A DNA stretch of 33,577 nt from an uncultured Acholeplasmatales bacterium (lineage in GTDB: Bacteria > Bacillota_I > Bacilli_A > ML615J-28 > CAG-698): the NCBI GenBank assembly GCA_937877075.1, contig CALEGD010000112.1, positions 1-33,577 of the forward strand, given 5' to 3'. Shown here piece after piece: positions 1 through 7,447 of this stretch. Both the position numbers and the translations under genes were made by a program. The notes under the pieces were generated by a model. That model saw nothing but the letters and a program-made list of their open reading frames with translations. It had not been told where the DNA came from and made no database searches. Within the stretch, counting starts at the first letter, position 1, and each line of letters begins with the position of its first letter.

Positions 1-478
1 TTTTGTTCTCACTGGTGGCCTAAGTCTGTCAGTTAAAACTAATATAGGAAAGTTTGTTTGCCCACCAGAGGTAGGCCAACCTTCTGACAAAACATTTTAT
101 TATTACTTTAAGGATCTCATAGATGAAAATTATGTAAATGAAGAGATATTTAAAAATTTAGTATTAGATAAGGTTCATTTGTTAATACCTATATACTTAA
201 AGTATCTTTTTGATTCAGATTATTTACTGTGGATCTACAAAAAAGAAAAATATTACTATAAAATCATTCCGAAAAATTACGGTTCAGATTTTGAATGGGA
301 AAAAGAAAATTTTTCTTTTAGTAATGATTCTGTAGAAGGATGGAATGAGTGTAATACTTTAAGATATAATGACATTACGATTGGCCAATTTCAAGTTCAT
401 AGAAATAGAAATTGTTATAAATTTAGATTTCAATTTCCAAATTTAATTAATCTTATAAAAGTAGGTGATGAAAAATGA
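1..478 (+). CDS. 3' part of an unidentified gene, possibly a restriction-system component
   Basis: The reading frame is open from base 2 of the window to a TGA at 476-478, so this is the last ~158 codons of a gene that begins upstream. A TTG near 179 is internal and should not be taken as the start. The visible part has no transmembrane segment. Near the end is a short beta-rich block, ITIGQFQVHRNRNCYKFRF, the kind of ending I associate loosely with type II restriction enzymes, but I cannot name a family. It overlaps the next gene by 4 bases (ATGA), so the two are almost certainly co-transcribed and translationally coupled. With a nuclease-like neighbour and a convergent DNA methyltransferase, a role in restriction is a reasonable inference, not a demonstration. 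Confidence 0.6.
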   Translation, partial: FVLTGGLSLSVKTNIGKFVCPPEVGQPSDKTFYYYFKDLIDENYVNEEIFKNLVLDKVHLLIPIYLKYLFDSDYLLWIYKKEKYYYKIIPKNYGSDFEWEKENFSFSNDSVEGWNECNTLRYNDITIGQFQVHRNRNCYKFRFQFPNLINLIKVGDEK

Positions 479-1545
479 AAGCAAGGTTGTTTGTCGTAGA
501 TTCACAAACTATAAATGATGTATTAAACAATAATACTGTTTCCGTATTTGTTCCTAATCCTGAAGGGAAGAAACTCTGGGTTAATACTATAATTGATATA
601 ATATCTGATATGCTCCAAATGGAAATAGGGGATTATATATTTTTATGGGAAACAAAGAGTGGAGCTACTAAAAATAGAATTCATGGTGTACATAGAGTAA
701 TCTCCAAGCCATTTTATCTATATATAGAAGGAGATACAGCACCAATAAAAATAAAAGTGGAAAAAGCATTTGACTTTGTTAATCCAGTTGAAGAATATGA
801 TATTTTAAATGATCCATATAATAAACACTTAAATTGGACTATAATTGGAAAAAAAGTTGCAGGAAAATCTAGAGCATCTACTCCAATTACTTCTAATGAA
901 ATGAACTACTTAATTAGTAAGTTAATAGAAGTTAATACTTCGTATACTTTTAAGAAAGAGTTTGATGAAGTGTCTATTCCTGAAGATGGGCAAGATTTGG
1001 TTTTAAACTTAAATATGGTAACTACTAAGGAATTTAATATATTAGAAGATTTTTCTATTTCAGAATTAGGCCATCTACCTTCTAGAAGAAGCAAGAAATT
1101 AAAGTATGAAAAGAGTTTAGAGGCTATCTTCAATAATCTTTTTTCAACTAGAAACTCAGAAATAATAAGTGAGATTGGAATTGACCTTAATAATTTAAAA
1201 TGGTATGCCAATTATTTACCATACAGCTTTGAACAATCAGAAATTGATTATTTAGTAATTGAATCAATAGATGGCAATGTTGAATCTAAATTTACTGTAA
1301 TAGAGTTTATGAAAGATTCTAGTGATATTGACCATATTGAAAGAGCCCTGTTATACTCTAAGTGGGTGAAGGATAACTTGTGTTACGGGATAAAAAACAT
1401 TGTTAGACCCTTATTAATTTGCTTTTCAAACAATATTTCTGAAGATACCATTAGTTCAATCGAGGAAAGGTATGATGATTTACATTTATCGATATATAAA
1501 TATAATATAGAAGATAATAAAATTAATTTTAATCTTTTGCGATAA
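475..1545 (+). CDS. EVE-like (PUA-superfamily) domain protein with a C-terminal PD-(D/E)XK-like nuclease region
   Basis: 356 aa. Residues 1 to ~130 look like an EVE/PUA-like fold: an initial beta strand (KARLFVVDS), then WVNTI, GDYIFLWET and GVHRVISKPFY, with the spaced aromatic residues such domains use to read modified bases. The rest is helical until ~255-300, where IDYLVIES, a strand, and FTVIEFMK give D258, E277 and K280. This spacing resembles a PD-(D/E)XK nuclease core with an ExxK variant, followed by a helix with KWVKDN. The likely role is a DNA-targeting restriction component, perhaps sensing modified or unmodified bases. It shares a 4-base overlap with the upstream gene and converges on the methyltransferase gene. 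The EVE-like call is fairly firm. The nuclease call is inference, and catalytic activity is unproven. Confidence 0.62.
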   Translation: MKARLFVVDSQTINDVLNNNTVSVFVPNPEGKKLWVNTIIDIISDMLQMEIGDYIFLWETKSGATKNRIHGVHRVISKPFYLYIEGDTAPIKIKVEKAFDFVNPVEEYDILNDPYNKHLNWTIIGKKVAGKSRASTPITSNEMNYLISKLIEVNTSYTFKKEFDEVSIPEDGQDLVLNLNMVTTKEFNILEDFSISELGHLPSRRSKKLKYEKSLEAIFNNLFSTRNSEIISEIGIDLNNLKWYANYLPYSFEQSEIDYLVIESIDGNVESKFTVIEFMKDSSDIDHIERALLYSKWVKDNLCYGIKNIVRPLLICFSNNISEDTISSIEERYDDLHLSIYKYNIEDNKINFNLLR

Positions 1546-1661
1546 TGATTTCTTTTTATATAATTAATTCTATATACCTTCCTTTTAAATGTAGACATTA
1601 GTGCATAAATATAGCATCATTTTATTTGTTTAGGTAATATAGTATTCATAAAAAACAAAAC

Positions 1662-1697
1662 AAAAGTACACCTTAGTAATTTTAGGATGTACTTTTT
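1662..1697. terminator. Bidirectional terminator between the convergent restriction-type gene and the methyltransferase gene
   Basis: The arms aaaagtacacct (1662-1673) and aggatgtactttttt (1684-1697) form a hairpin with one bulged base and a 10-base loop. It has A-rich and T-rich flanks on its two sides, so it can act in both directions. It sits between the stop at 1545 and the stop at 1732. Confidence 0.65.
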
Positions 1698-1731
1698 TTA
1701 TTAATAGAAGATAAAGTTAATTCCTTTTATT

Positions 1732-2964
1732 TTACATTGATTTTCTAACAGACAACCCAATGGCCTTTCCTAATAAGGGTGGAACAGCATTTCCGATTTG
1801 TACCAGTTGCCACTTTTTACTACCTTTAAAAATAAAATCATCAGGAAATGATTGTAATGCTGCTAATTCTCTTGGAGTTAAAACCCGTGGTAATTTCGGA
1901 TGAATATTTACCCCTCCATGATTTTCTTTAATAGTACAAGAAGGTTTATTCCAAGGAGATTTTTTCCATGCATCTGAATAGTTCTCATACAAACTTTTTC
2001 CTTCAGGTACTTTTTTAATTCTTTCAATCATTTCTAATGAATGATTAGTGAAGATATGATTTATAGATTTATCCTCTGGCATATTAATATATTTTTTAAT
2101 TGCAGAACCTAAAGTTTTATAGTTTTTTTCTTCTAGTAATGGCTTTGGATGATAATTAATTTTTCCAATTCTATTTCCAATGAAAATAACTCTCTTTCTT
2201 ATTTGCGGAACATAATAATCTGAGCTATTTAAAATGGTTACATTGATATCGTAACCAATATCTTTATAATCATTGATAATTTTTTCTTCTATTTTTCCAT
2301 TTAACATAGATCTTAAACCTTCAACGTTTTCCATCACAATAAAATCAGGTTTAATACGATCAACAATATCTAGCATTTCTAAATATAAACTATTTCTAGG
2401 ATCAGCAACTACTCTGTATCCTGCCATACTAAATCCTTGGCAAGGGAATCCCCCAACAATTAAATCAACTTTGATATCTTTAAGTGAATCAACTAACTTA
2501 TCTTTTACTTCATTCAGGCGAATATCTCTAGTTTCAACATTTTCATTAAACCTTTTCTTTTCAACAAAATTATATCTATATGTTTCTACAGCCTCTGGCA
2601 TTATTTCTACTGAACCGACTGGATTAAATCCTGCCATAACCAAACCACAACTTAAGCCGCCTGCTCCTGAAAATAGATCAACAAAGTTTAGATCAGTTCT
2701 ATCTTTTTTATTTTTCCAACCATTTGAAGACCATAGATCTGAAATGTCTGCCCAATTAATTTCATCATACTTATCATTGGTCATTTCAACATTATTATCA
2801 ATGGTGTTACCATTTTTTAACCATTTCTTAAAATCTGATAAACTTAATCGATATTTATTTTGTATTTTAGTTGCATTTAGATTTCCAGCTGCTATGGACC
2901 TTCTAATAGTTTTTTGACTTTTGTTCGCTATTTTTGATGCTTCTTCAATGGTAATAATTGACAT
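1732..2964 (-). CDS. HTH-fused C5-cytosine DNA methyltransferase
   Basis: 410 aa from the chosen start. It methylates C5 of cytosine in a specific DNA site using S-adenosylmethionine. Residues ~3-50 are an excisionase/MerR-type helix-turn-helix (TIEEASKIANKSQKTIRR then KYRLSLSDFKKWL). The rest carries the ordered Dcm motifs: FSGAGG (98-103, SAM binding), GGFPCQGFS with catalytic Cys175, ENVEGL (212-217), QIRKRVIFIG, LTPRELAALQSFPDDF and the final QIGNAVPPLLGKAIG. The start at 2964 is chosen because AAGGGAG lies 8 bases upstream; a longer frame beginning at 3018 would start inside an inverted repeat and lacks a ribosome site. The HTH fusion plus an upstream palindrome suggests autoregulation. 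The recognition sequence cannot be read from the protein. It is most simply the modification half of a restriction-modification system with the convergent genes. Confidence 0.93.
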   Translation of the reverse strand: MSIITIEEASKIANKSQKTIRRSIAAGNLNATKIQNKYRLSLSDFKKWLKNGNTIDNNVEMTNDKYDEINWADISDLWSSNGWKNKKDRTDLNFVDLFSGAGGLSCGLVMAGFNPVGSVEIMPEAVETYRYNFVEKKRFNENVETRDIRLNEVKDKLVDSLKDIKVDLIVGGFPCQGFSMAGYRVVADPRNSLYLEMLDIVDRIKPDFIVMENVEGLRSMLNGKIEEKIINDYKDIGYDINVTILNSSDYYVPQIRKRVIFIGNRIGKINYHPKPLLEEKNYKTLGSAIKKYINMPEDKSINHIFTNHSLEMIERIKKVPEGKSLYENYSDAWKKSPWNKPSCTIKENHGGVNIHPKLPRVLTPRELAALQSFPDDFIFKGSKKWQLVQIGNAVPPLLGKAIGLSVRKSM

Positions 2965-3005
2965 ATTACAACTCCCTTTCATTATTACAAACAAGTGATT
3001 ATTAC

Positions 3006-3063
3006 GTGGATTGTCCACTACCCATGTTTATTATATTCTACATGATTTGTCATAAAAAGTCAA
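3006..3063 (-). promoter_or_regulatory. Promoter and palindromic candidate operator of the HTH-methyltransferase gene
   Basis: Read on the minus strand: -35 TTGACT (3058-3063), a 17-base spacer, -10 TAGAAT (3035-3040), then a perfect 5-bp inverted repeat GTGGA-N3-TCCAC at 3006-3018, in the transcribed leader and before the ribosome site. A palindrome just downstream of the start point is where an autorepressor would bind, and the encoded protein has an N-terminal HTH. Promoter elements are seen directly; the binding partner is inferred. Confidence 0.6.
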
Positions 3064-3213
3064 TGTATTTGCTAATTTTATCAATAATTTTATTTTCCAA
3101 GGATTATTAATAAATTTATTAAAATTTTATAAAACTTTAGAAAATACATTAATACATCTTTTAAAGTATTTTTAAATAATTTTACAAAAACACAATATGT
3201 CCTCACTTTTCAA

Positions 3214-3255
3214 TATAATGTTTTCGTGTATTAAACACAATAACAAAAGAGGAGG
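3214..3255 (+). promoter_or_regulatory. -10 element, GTGT/ACAC inverted repeat and strong ribosome site ahead of the broken small gene
   Basis: TATAAT lies at 3214-3219, with no clear -35. It is followed by GTGT-N5-ACAC (about 3226-3238) at the likely start point, then the ribosome site GGAGG at 3251-3255. The expected start codon five bases further on is GTT, which is not a normal initiator. Confidence 0.4.
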
Positions 3256-3260
3256 TAAAA

Positions 3261-3701
3261 GTTAAAGTTGATTTTACACTAAGAGCTAGCCAAAGGAAAT
3301 GATCAAATGTTAGATATGATTTAACAGTTATTCTAAAGAATGTTGATTCTGACCAAAGGACGTTTGGAAAGAATTACGCCAATATTGAAGTTCTCCCATC
3401 AAAACCAATTGATATGGGAGATTACCAATTGATTTGTAATGAACGAGGTTTAGGTGATCTTATGCAAAATTCTAAAGGATTTAGAATTAAGAATGTTGAT
3501 GCGGAAATTGGAATTGGAACTTATGCACAAACTGGTGATAAGTATTACTTTGTGAGAGTCGAATTGTGTGATGGATTATTTAGGACGTGCTACCTGACTG
3601 ATAGTCAAGTAAGAAACTTAAAATATGTTAACTTAGGTTATGAGTTTCCTGAATCTGACTTACCTATAGACTTTGAAGATTCTGAAAACATAGAACAGTA
3701 A
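3261..3701 (+). pseudogene. Small gene of unknown function, broken by loss of the start codon and an in-frame TGA
   Basis: One reading frame runs from 3261 to the TAA at 3699-3701 (146 codons before the stop) with a single TGA at 3300-3302. The 5' part reads VKVDFTLRASQRK, then the TGA, then SNVRYDLTVILKNVDSD, and continues smoothly into the rest. GGAGG stands five bases before the GTT at 3261, exactly where ATG would be expected. So two lesions, start codon to GTT and a sense codon to TGA at position 14, seem to have hit an otherwise intact gene. Other genes here use TGA as a normal stop, so reading it as tryptophan is unlikely. A shorter product (95 aa) could begin at the ATG at 3414, but it lacks a good ribosome site. 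The sequence is soluble, mixed alpha/beta with an acidic tail. I do not recognise the family. It sits one base ahead of a 44-codon gene. Confidence 0.5.
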
Positions 3702-3702
3702 A

Positions 3703-3837
3703 ATGGAAAGTGTTAAAGCTTTTTTATCTAGTTTAATATCCCTTGTCTATAAGGGGATAAAATTAATTATCGAATTAATAAAAACAATCTTTTCGAAAGC
3801 GTGGAAGTTGATTGTAACGGTTAGACACACATTGTGA
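3703..3837 (+). CDS. 44-aa amphipathic/membrane peptide
   Basis: ATG at 3703 follows the previous stop by one base and the frame ends at TGA 3835-3837. The product begins MESVKAFLSSLISLVYKG and continues with alternating hydrophobic residues and spaced lysines up to a single tryptophan, giving an amphipathic helix of ~35 residues. There is no strong ribosome site of its own, so translation may be coupled to the upstream frame. Such peptides resemble small membrane-active toxins or phenol-soluble-modulin-like peptides in shape only; no homology is claimed. It lies just before the CBASS pair. It may be a genuine small gene or the tail of a decayed operon. Confidence 0.45.
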   Translation: MESVKAFLSSLISLVYKGIKLIIELIKTIFSKAWKLIVTVRHTL

Positions 3838-3872
3838 TTAAACTATGAAAGCACTTCCATAATACGTCAAAA

Positions 3873-3883
3873 TATGATATGAT
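3873..3883 (+). promoter_or_regulatory. Possible -10 region for the CBASS pair
   Basis: Overlapping TATGAT hexamers at 3873-3878 and 3878-3883 precede the AAAGGAG ribosome site (3914-3920) of the CD-NTase gene. The -35 candidate TTCCAT (3855-3860) is poor, so this is tentative. Confidence 0.35.
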
Positions 3884-3926
3884 ACACATAAGAAATTATG
3901 CTATTTGTTTTACAAAGGAGAAAAAA

Positions 3927-4805
3927 ATGTCAATTAGTACAAAGTTCGAAAGTTTTAATGACAATATAAAAATGGATAAAAATACAATAGATACTATATC
4001 ATATAGATATCACAGAATTGTAAAATCATTAAATGAGCATTTCTATAATTCTTCTTCTGATTCCAACCATGCGTTTTATGTTGGTTCATATGGTAGGGAT
4101 ACGGAAATTTTTTCTAGTGATGTTGATATGCTATTTGTATTACCTTATGAGAAATATGTACAATATAATAATTATACATATAACGGTCAGTCATCACTTT
4201 TGCAAGAAGTGAAAAGAGCTATAGAAAAAACATATTCAGCTACAAAGATAAAGGCAGATGGTCAAATTATATCGATATCATTTGGTAACGGAATATTTTT
4301 TGAAGTTTTGCCTGCGTTTTTAAATAAAATCGGAACTTATACTTTTGCAAATTCAAATGATAATGGAAGTTGGAAAATTACAGATCCCAAGTCGGAGATA
4401 AACGCTATAAATGATCTAAATAAAAATTGTAATCATAATTTAAAAAGATTATGTAAAATGATACGTTCTTGGAAAAGTTATAATAACGTAAATATTAGTG
4501 GCATTTTAATTGATATTCTATCTTATCGTTTTATTAAGAAATGGGAGTATAAAAAAAATTCATTTTCTTATTATGATTGGATGACTAGGGACTTTTTTAA
4601 ATACTTAAAAGAAACTGATTCAGATCAGCATTCTTGGCAAGTAATGGGAAGTGGTAGATATATTATTGATGTAGGTTACTTTCAATATAAAGCAACTCAA
4701 GCATATAATAAAGCATTAGAAGCAATTGAATATGAAAATAAAGGATATGAGTATAGTGCAAATGAAAAATGGAAAGAAATTTATGGAACAAAATTTGGAG
4801 AATAA
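3927..4805 (+). CDS. CBASS CD-NTase (SMODS-type nucleotidyltransferase)
   Basis: 292 aa. It is predicted to make a cyclic di- or oligonucleotide signal on phage infection that activates the neighbouring effector. The polymerase-beta-type active site is visible: GSYGRDTE (53-60), then SDVDMLF with D65 and D67, and FFEVLPAF with E126 as the third metal ligand. A helical C-terminal half follows with WKI near 149-151 and a KMIRSWK helix. The size fits the ~290-400 aa CD-NTase range. The start is the ATG at 3927 with AAAGGAG seven bases before it; an in-frame ATG at 3879 would add 16 residues but has no ribosome site. It overlaps the SLATT gene by 23 bases, a tight two-gene operon. The product nucleotide cannot be predicted. 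The call rests on motif and partner together and is strong. Confidence 0.88.
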   Translation: MSISTKFESFNDNIKMDKNTIDTISYRYHRIVKSLNEHFYNSSSDSNHAFYVGSYGRDTEIFSSDVDMLFVLPYEKYVQYNNYTYNGQSSLLQEVKRAIEKTYSATKIKADGQIISISFGNGIFFEVLPAFLNKIGTYTFANSNDNGSWKITDPKSEINAINDLNKNCNHNLKRLCKMIRSWKSYNNVNISGILIDILSYRFIKKWEYKKNSFSYYDWMTRDFFKYLKETDSDQHSWQVMGSGRYIIDVGYFQYKATQAYNKALEAIEYENKGYEYSANEKWKEIYGTKFGE

Positions 4806-5352
4806 TTATCGCATCAAATTAAGGGAACAAATAAAAGAATCATATGGGAAAATAGTTTATAGTTTTACAGCTCACGAAAAAAACGCCAGTAGACTAAAAA
4901 AGTATGACTCTTATATAAAGGTGGTTCAAATAATTTTATCTGCATTAATAAGTGTGTCGTTGGTTAGTTTAATTATAGAAAATGAAATAGTATCTGCAAT
5001 TATTGGTTCAATTTTGTCTTTTATCTTACTAATCATTAATTCGTTAAATAAGTCTTTTACCTTTGTAGAAAGAGCTAATAAGCATATAGAAACCGCAGAC
5101 AAACTCTGGATAATTAGAGAAGATTATATATCACTTTTAACTGATTTTGATGTTTTGACTATTGAAGAAATAGTAAAAAAAAGAGATGAATTAAAAATAC
5201 AGTCGTCAATAACTTATAAAAATTCTGATCGAACGGATAAAAAGAGTTATAAAGAAACGCAAGTAGCACTTCAAATTGAAGAAGAACAAACATTTAAAGA
5301 TAATGAATTGAATAATTTTCTACATCAAGGTATAAAAAACAAAATAGAATAA
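4783..5352 (+). CDS. SLATT-domain two-TM effector of the CBASS pair
   Basis: 189 aa from the ATG at 4783. The layout is an N-terminal helix (~10-40), TM1 (~45-65), a two- to three-residue polar turn, TM2 (~68-87), then a long cytoplasmic helical part (NKSFTFVERANKHIETADKLW) and a polar, lysine/glutamate-rich tail. This is the arrangement of SLATT proteins (SMODS- and SLOG-associating 2TM effectors), thought to oligomerise and breach the inner membrane when the nucleotide signal arrives. It starts inside the CD-NTase gene (23-base overlap), so coupled translation is expected. An upstream in-frame ATG at 4726 is less likely because it would lie deep inside the CD-NTase gene. No other CBASS accessory gene (E1/E2/JAB, HORMA/TRIP13) is present, so this is a minimal type I arrangement. 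Confidence 0.85.
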   Translation: MEQNLENNYRIKLREQIKESYGKIVYSFTAHEKNASRLKKYDSYIKVVQIILSALISVSLVSLIIENEIVSAIIGSILSFILLIINSLNKSFTFVERANKHIETADKLWIIREDYISLLTDFDVLTIEEIVKKRDELKIQSSITYKNSDRTDKKSYKETQVALQIEEEQTFKDNELNNFLHQGIKNKIE

Positions 5353-5818
5353 AAATTGTAAAACATTATTATTCAATTATATTTTAATTCATTTAAAATT
5401 GTACCTTATTATAATGCAACTTGAAATTAAATTCCAGATTGGGTAGATGGTTAAAAGAGGATTATATCATTTGTTAAAATTGTAGTTAAATATATGGATT
5501 AATCTATAAACATACTGTGATAATAATCCAGTAATATGTTTATAGTAAACTCAAAAATTTGGTAATAAACATTGTGAAAATTATATTTCTGACTATTGCT
5601 TCCTTTTTCTCTTGTGAATTGCTAATTCATTTATATATATATAAATATTCCATCTGCTTTCTAATAAAGGAACAAATACTATTACTCAACATTCTTAGTA
5701 ATAGCACAAAAATCTGTAATGGCGTGTTAACAAGAAAGAGGTAAGTTTCTACAATTACTAGAAAGTAGATTAGAGTAGTGACTTAGAATGTAGATTTCTA
5801 AAATATAAAGGAGATTTT
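5353..5818. other. 466-bp AT-rich spacer between the CBASS pair and the next unknown gene pair
   Basis: I see no convincing gene here. A short hydrophobic frame from a TTG at 5559 to 5744 has no ribosome site and poor composition. The notable structure is a perfect 11-bp inverted repeat (5504-5514 with 5535-5545). The ribosome site for the next gene (AAAGGAG, about 5808-5814) closes the spacer. Confidence 0.6.
5504..5545. repeat. Perfect 11-bp inverted repeat, 20-base spacing
   Basis: CTATAAACATA (5504-5514) pairs exactly with TATGTTTATAG (5535-5545). There is no T-run on either side, so a terminator is unlikely. An operator, or a structured leader for the downstream unknown genes, is possible. 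Confidence 0.55.
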
Positions 5819-7447
5819 ATGAAAGAAAGTGAACTTTTAATGATAGCGATGTATTTTGATAGTAGTAAAATAAACGACCCTTTTTATGGTGCAACCGTAT
5901 TTAATCATATTTTAAGAGGTGGGGAAATCATTCAAAATAAAGCAAGAATGATAGTATCTTTAGGAGATATTTTAATTAATGGTGCAAATCAAGACCTCTC
6001 GCCATATGTTATAAAAAATGATATGTGTACAATTAATTTCAGGAAGAGGGACGGACATACTAACTTTAAAGATTATTTATTTGTTTGGATAATAGAAGAT
6101 ATAGAGAAAGATATGGCGATAACTCTTGATGGTAGATTGAAGAAAGAGTTTGAAGCTTATATTGGATTATCAACGATTGACATTAATAGTACAGATGAAA
6201 AAAAACAATTTTGGAAGGTAATACCTAGACAATTTTCGTTACTTAAAAACGAAATAACTGTTTTCGGATGTGAAGAATATGGCTTTGGTTATTACCACGA
6301 GGCTAAAGATTTCAACTTAGTAATTCGATTTGATGAAATAGATGAGTGGGAACAATATGAATTAATAGAGTTACCAATTTCTCGTTCATCTTCTTTTGTT
6401 AAAAGGTGGGATTCCTTAGAATATAAAACAGGAAAAAACGATATTGACCGAGGGTATTGGGAGATGAATTTATCTTTGGTTAAAGAGGTAGGTGTTGCGG
6501 GGGTTTTCATCTGGAAAGCCATAGAGGATATTGACAAAATATCTATTTCAGTTGGTACAGATTTTCCTTTTTTAACTGAGCATATTTTTACTTCGCTTTA
6601 TAATGCATCACAAGGTGTTGAAAGACTTCAAAAAATCATAATGGAACTTATTGTATATAGAGATAGAATTCCTTATGTGGATCACAAAAAAATTGAAGAA
6701 TTATTGATGAGTCATAATCATCCTACTTTACATGGGTGGATAATTTCTAAATTAGGAAAACCAAACTTGCCGAAGCAATGCGGTTCAATGTTTGAAATGC
6801 TAAGGAAATTTTATAATGTCGCGAGATATACCAGGTTCACTTATGCTAAAGATAGAAATATGGAATCTACTCTACTTCAAGAATTTGGATCTTCTTGTTC
6901 TAGAAGTAACTTTAGTAATGGAATAAGACACTTATTTGGAAAGACGCTTGGGAAAATTACTTCATTTTACTATGAGCAAATTGAGGAAGTGTGCTATGAA
7001 ATAGGAATATATGCAAATGAGTTATCTCCCGAATCACCCTCTTATACTGTATTTATGTGTGAACCAAAGGATGATTTGTATGAGAAACTTCTAAGAATCA
7101 ATAGGTCGAAAAAAGAGGTTTTTTGGTGGTTAGTTAATAATCCAGAGTATTTTGTTGGAAATGAAAATATCGAAAGTTATCCTTCATTAAATTTTGATCC
7201 AGCATTGATCAATCATTATTTAGAGGAAATTATTATTAATAGAAAAGCTAGTATTAATTTATTTAATGATGTAAGTTTCTTATATGATGAAATTTTTAGC
7301 GAGAATAAAAATACTGGCAAAGAGCGGATTAATATTATGGATGTTGCAATTGCGAATCCAAATGTTTATTTTTCTAAGTATGAGGAATTAGATGAGGAAA
7401 TTGAAGAGGAATGCGATTCTATTGATAAAATGTTTGGAAAAATGTAA
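5819..7447 (+). CDS. Unknown 542-aa protein, possibly with a HEPN-like helical middle domain
   Basis: 542 aa with AAAGGAG six bases or so before the ATG. I do not recognise the family. Residues 1-~240 are beta-rich (VIRFDEIDEWEQYELIELP and similar strands). Residues ~255-350 are helical with the order TSLYNASQGVERLQKIIMEL, SHNHPTLHGWIISK, and FYNVARYTRF. This order (an initial helix with a basic or acidic anchor, a HN/H-L helix, then an aromatic-RY helix) is reminiscent of HEPN-type domains, although the classical Rx4-6H RNase motif is not visible. The last ~60 residues are acidic, ending EELDEEIEEECDSIDK. There is no signal peptide or membrane segment. Its 3' end overlaps the next small gene by 56 bases. 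Its position beside CBASS and methyltransferase genes suggests a defence role, which is inference from context only. Confidence 0.7.
   Translation: MKESELLMIAMYFDSSKINDPFYGATVFNHILRGGEIIQNKARMIVSLGDILINGANQDLSPYVIKNDMCTINFRKRDGHTNFKDYLFVWIIEDIEKDMAITLDGRLKKEFEAYIGLSTIDINSTDEKKQFWKVIPRQFSLLKNEITVFGCEEYGFGYYHEAKDFNLVIRFDEIDEWEQYELIELPISRSSSFVKRWDSLEYKTGKNDIDRGYWEMNLSLVKEVGVAGVFIWKAIEDIDKISISVGTDFPFLTEHIFTSLYNASQGVERLQKIIMELIVYRDRIPYVDHKKIEELLMSHNHPTLHGWIISKLGKPNLPKQCGSMFEMLRKFYNVARYTRFTYAKDRNMESTLLQEFGSSCSRSNFSNGIRHLFGKTLGKITSFYYEQIEEVCYEIGIYANELSPESPSYTVFMCEPKDDLYEKLLRINRSKKEVFWWLVNNPEYFVGNENIESYPSLNFDPALINHYLEEIIINRKASINLFNDVSFLYDEIFSENKNTGKERINIMDVAIANPNVYFSKYEELDEEIEEECDSIDKMFGKM

Noticed and set aside
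2964..3018. Longer start of the methyltransferase at 3018
   Set aside because: That ATG falls inside the palindromic site and has no ribosome site; the ATG at 2964 has AAGGGAG.
3300..3302. Reading the TGA as tryptophan (Mycoplasma-type code)
   Set aside because: Many genes in the window end at TGA and use TGG for tryptophan, so the standard code applies.
5559..5744. 61-codon hydrophobic frame between the CBASS pair and the unknown cassette
   Set aside because: It starts at TTG with no ribosome site, is rich in low-complexity hydrophobic residues, and overlaps the inverted-repeat spacer. Not supported as a gene.
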